A DNA stretch of 44,913 bases from Rhodopseudomonas sp. B29 (GTDB taxonomy: Bacteria; Pseudomonadota; Alphaproteobacteria; Rhizobiales; Xanthobacteraceae), in NCBI RefSeq assembly GCF_000333455.1, contig NZ_BADD01000614.1:16-44928 (forward strand), given 5' to 3'. The notes beneath the pieces were generated by a model, which worked only from the letters and a program-made list of their open reading frames with translations, searched no databases and had not been told where the DNA came from. This document shows, piece after piece, positions 44,714-44,913 of the stretch. Within the stretch, counting starts at the first letter, position 1. Each line of letters begins with the position of its first letter. A program made the translations under genes and the position numbers.

Positions 44714-44855
44714 GAACTCTCCTGATGGCATCGAATCGTCTCCGCATGCTGACTGAAAAATCCGGCGAGATGTGGTTTGATCTGTGCCAGCATCGAACGC
44801 ACGCGAGGATCGCGCCGCATCTGCCGCGGCAGCGAACCCGGCCAGGGGAGGGATG

Positions 44856-44913
44856 ATGACGCCGCTCGAGAGGATCAACTCGTTCGCTTTGCCGTTCGCC
44901 AAGCTGATGGGCG
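44856..44913 (+). CDS. start of a probable PaaI-type hotdog thioesterase (cut by the window edge)
   Basis: A strong GGGGAGGG leads into tandem ATGs at 44853 and 44856. The first 19 codons read MTPLERINSFALPFAKLMG, an opening I associate with PaaI-family acyl-CoA thioesterases. Only this fragment is visible, so the assignment is tentative. Confidence 0.4.
   Translation, partial: MTPLERINSFALPFAKLMG

Noticed and set aside
1-44913. Mobile elements, CRISPR arrays, tRNA or rRNA genes
   Set aside because: No transposase, integrase, regularly spaced repeats, cloverleaf or rRNA core sequences were seen on either strand.

Overview
The window reads as a stretch of core chromosome from a high-GC alphaproteobacterium. 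Protein families, gene order and the style of the small secreted proteins point to the Bradyrhizobium/Rhodopseudomonas group (a Rhodopseudomonas palustris-like organism is my best guess; this is inference without a database search). It is dense with housekeeping genes, has no recognisable transposon, phage, CRISPR array, rRNA or tRNA, and carries a few accessory inserts.

Layout. (1) 0.16-2.7 kb: yicC-gmk on the plus strand, then a secreted/membrane protein on the minus strand with a frameshift. (2) 2.8-11.6 kb, minus strand: lptF-lptG-lptD-surA-pdxA-rsmA-adh, an envelope-biogenesis unit (LPS export pump, OM translocon, OMP chaperone) ending in vitamin B6, rRNA methylation and a zinc alcohol dehydrogenase. 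pepA-holC is divergent from lptF. (3) 13.9-15.2 kb: a lipoprotein and a low-GC orphan gene. (4) 15.2-20 kb: an ABC-F ATPase, ndk, a TerC-family membrane protein, a Crp/Fnr regulator with a histidine-rich tail, and a cold-shock protein with a terminator-like hairpin in its leader. (5) 20-27 kb: purN/purM divergent from a CDP-alcohol phosphatidyltransferase, hda, ppk (frameshifted) and ppx. (6) 27.1-30.8 kb: a catabolic insert with a dicarboxylate-type transporter, allE and allA (ureide degradation) and a divergent LysR regulator. (7) 30.8-38.7 kb: rnd, selO, aspS (frameshifted), maeB, a DoxX-like protein. (8) 38.7-44.9 kb: a RibD-C/DHFR-like reductase, a polysaccharide deacetylase, a two-lobed L,D-transpeptidase, a CreA-family protein, four small proteins of unknown function (three of them secreted), a cluster of CCACGAAACAT repeats and the first codons of a probable PaaI-type thioesterase.

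Functional themes are envelope assembly and remodelling (lptFGD, surA, deacetylase, L,D-transpeptidase), nucleotide and polyphosphate metabolism (gmk, ndk, purMN, ppk, ppx), replication control (holC, hda), translation and RNA (rsmA, aspS, rnd, yicC, ABC-F, csp) and ureide/C4-acid use (dctA-like, allE, allA, maeB).

Three genes need a single-base correction to read through, including aspS, which is normally essential. The economical explanation is residual base-calling errors in the assembly rather than three real pseudogenes. I found no convincing wholly new multi-gene system. The best leads are the repeat cluster at 43.7 kb, the His-rich Crp/Fnr tail, the transporter-allE-allA operon with an altered transporter motif, and the degenerate second YkuD-like lobe of the L,D-transpeptidase.
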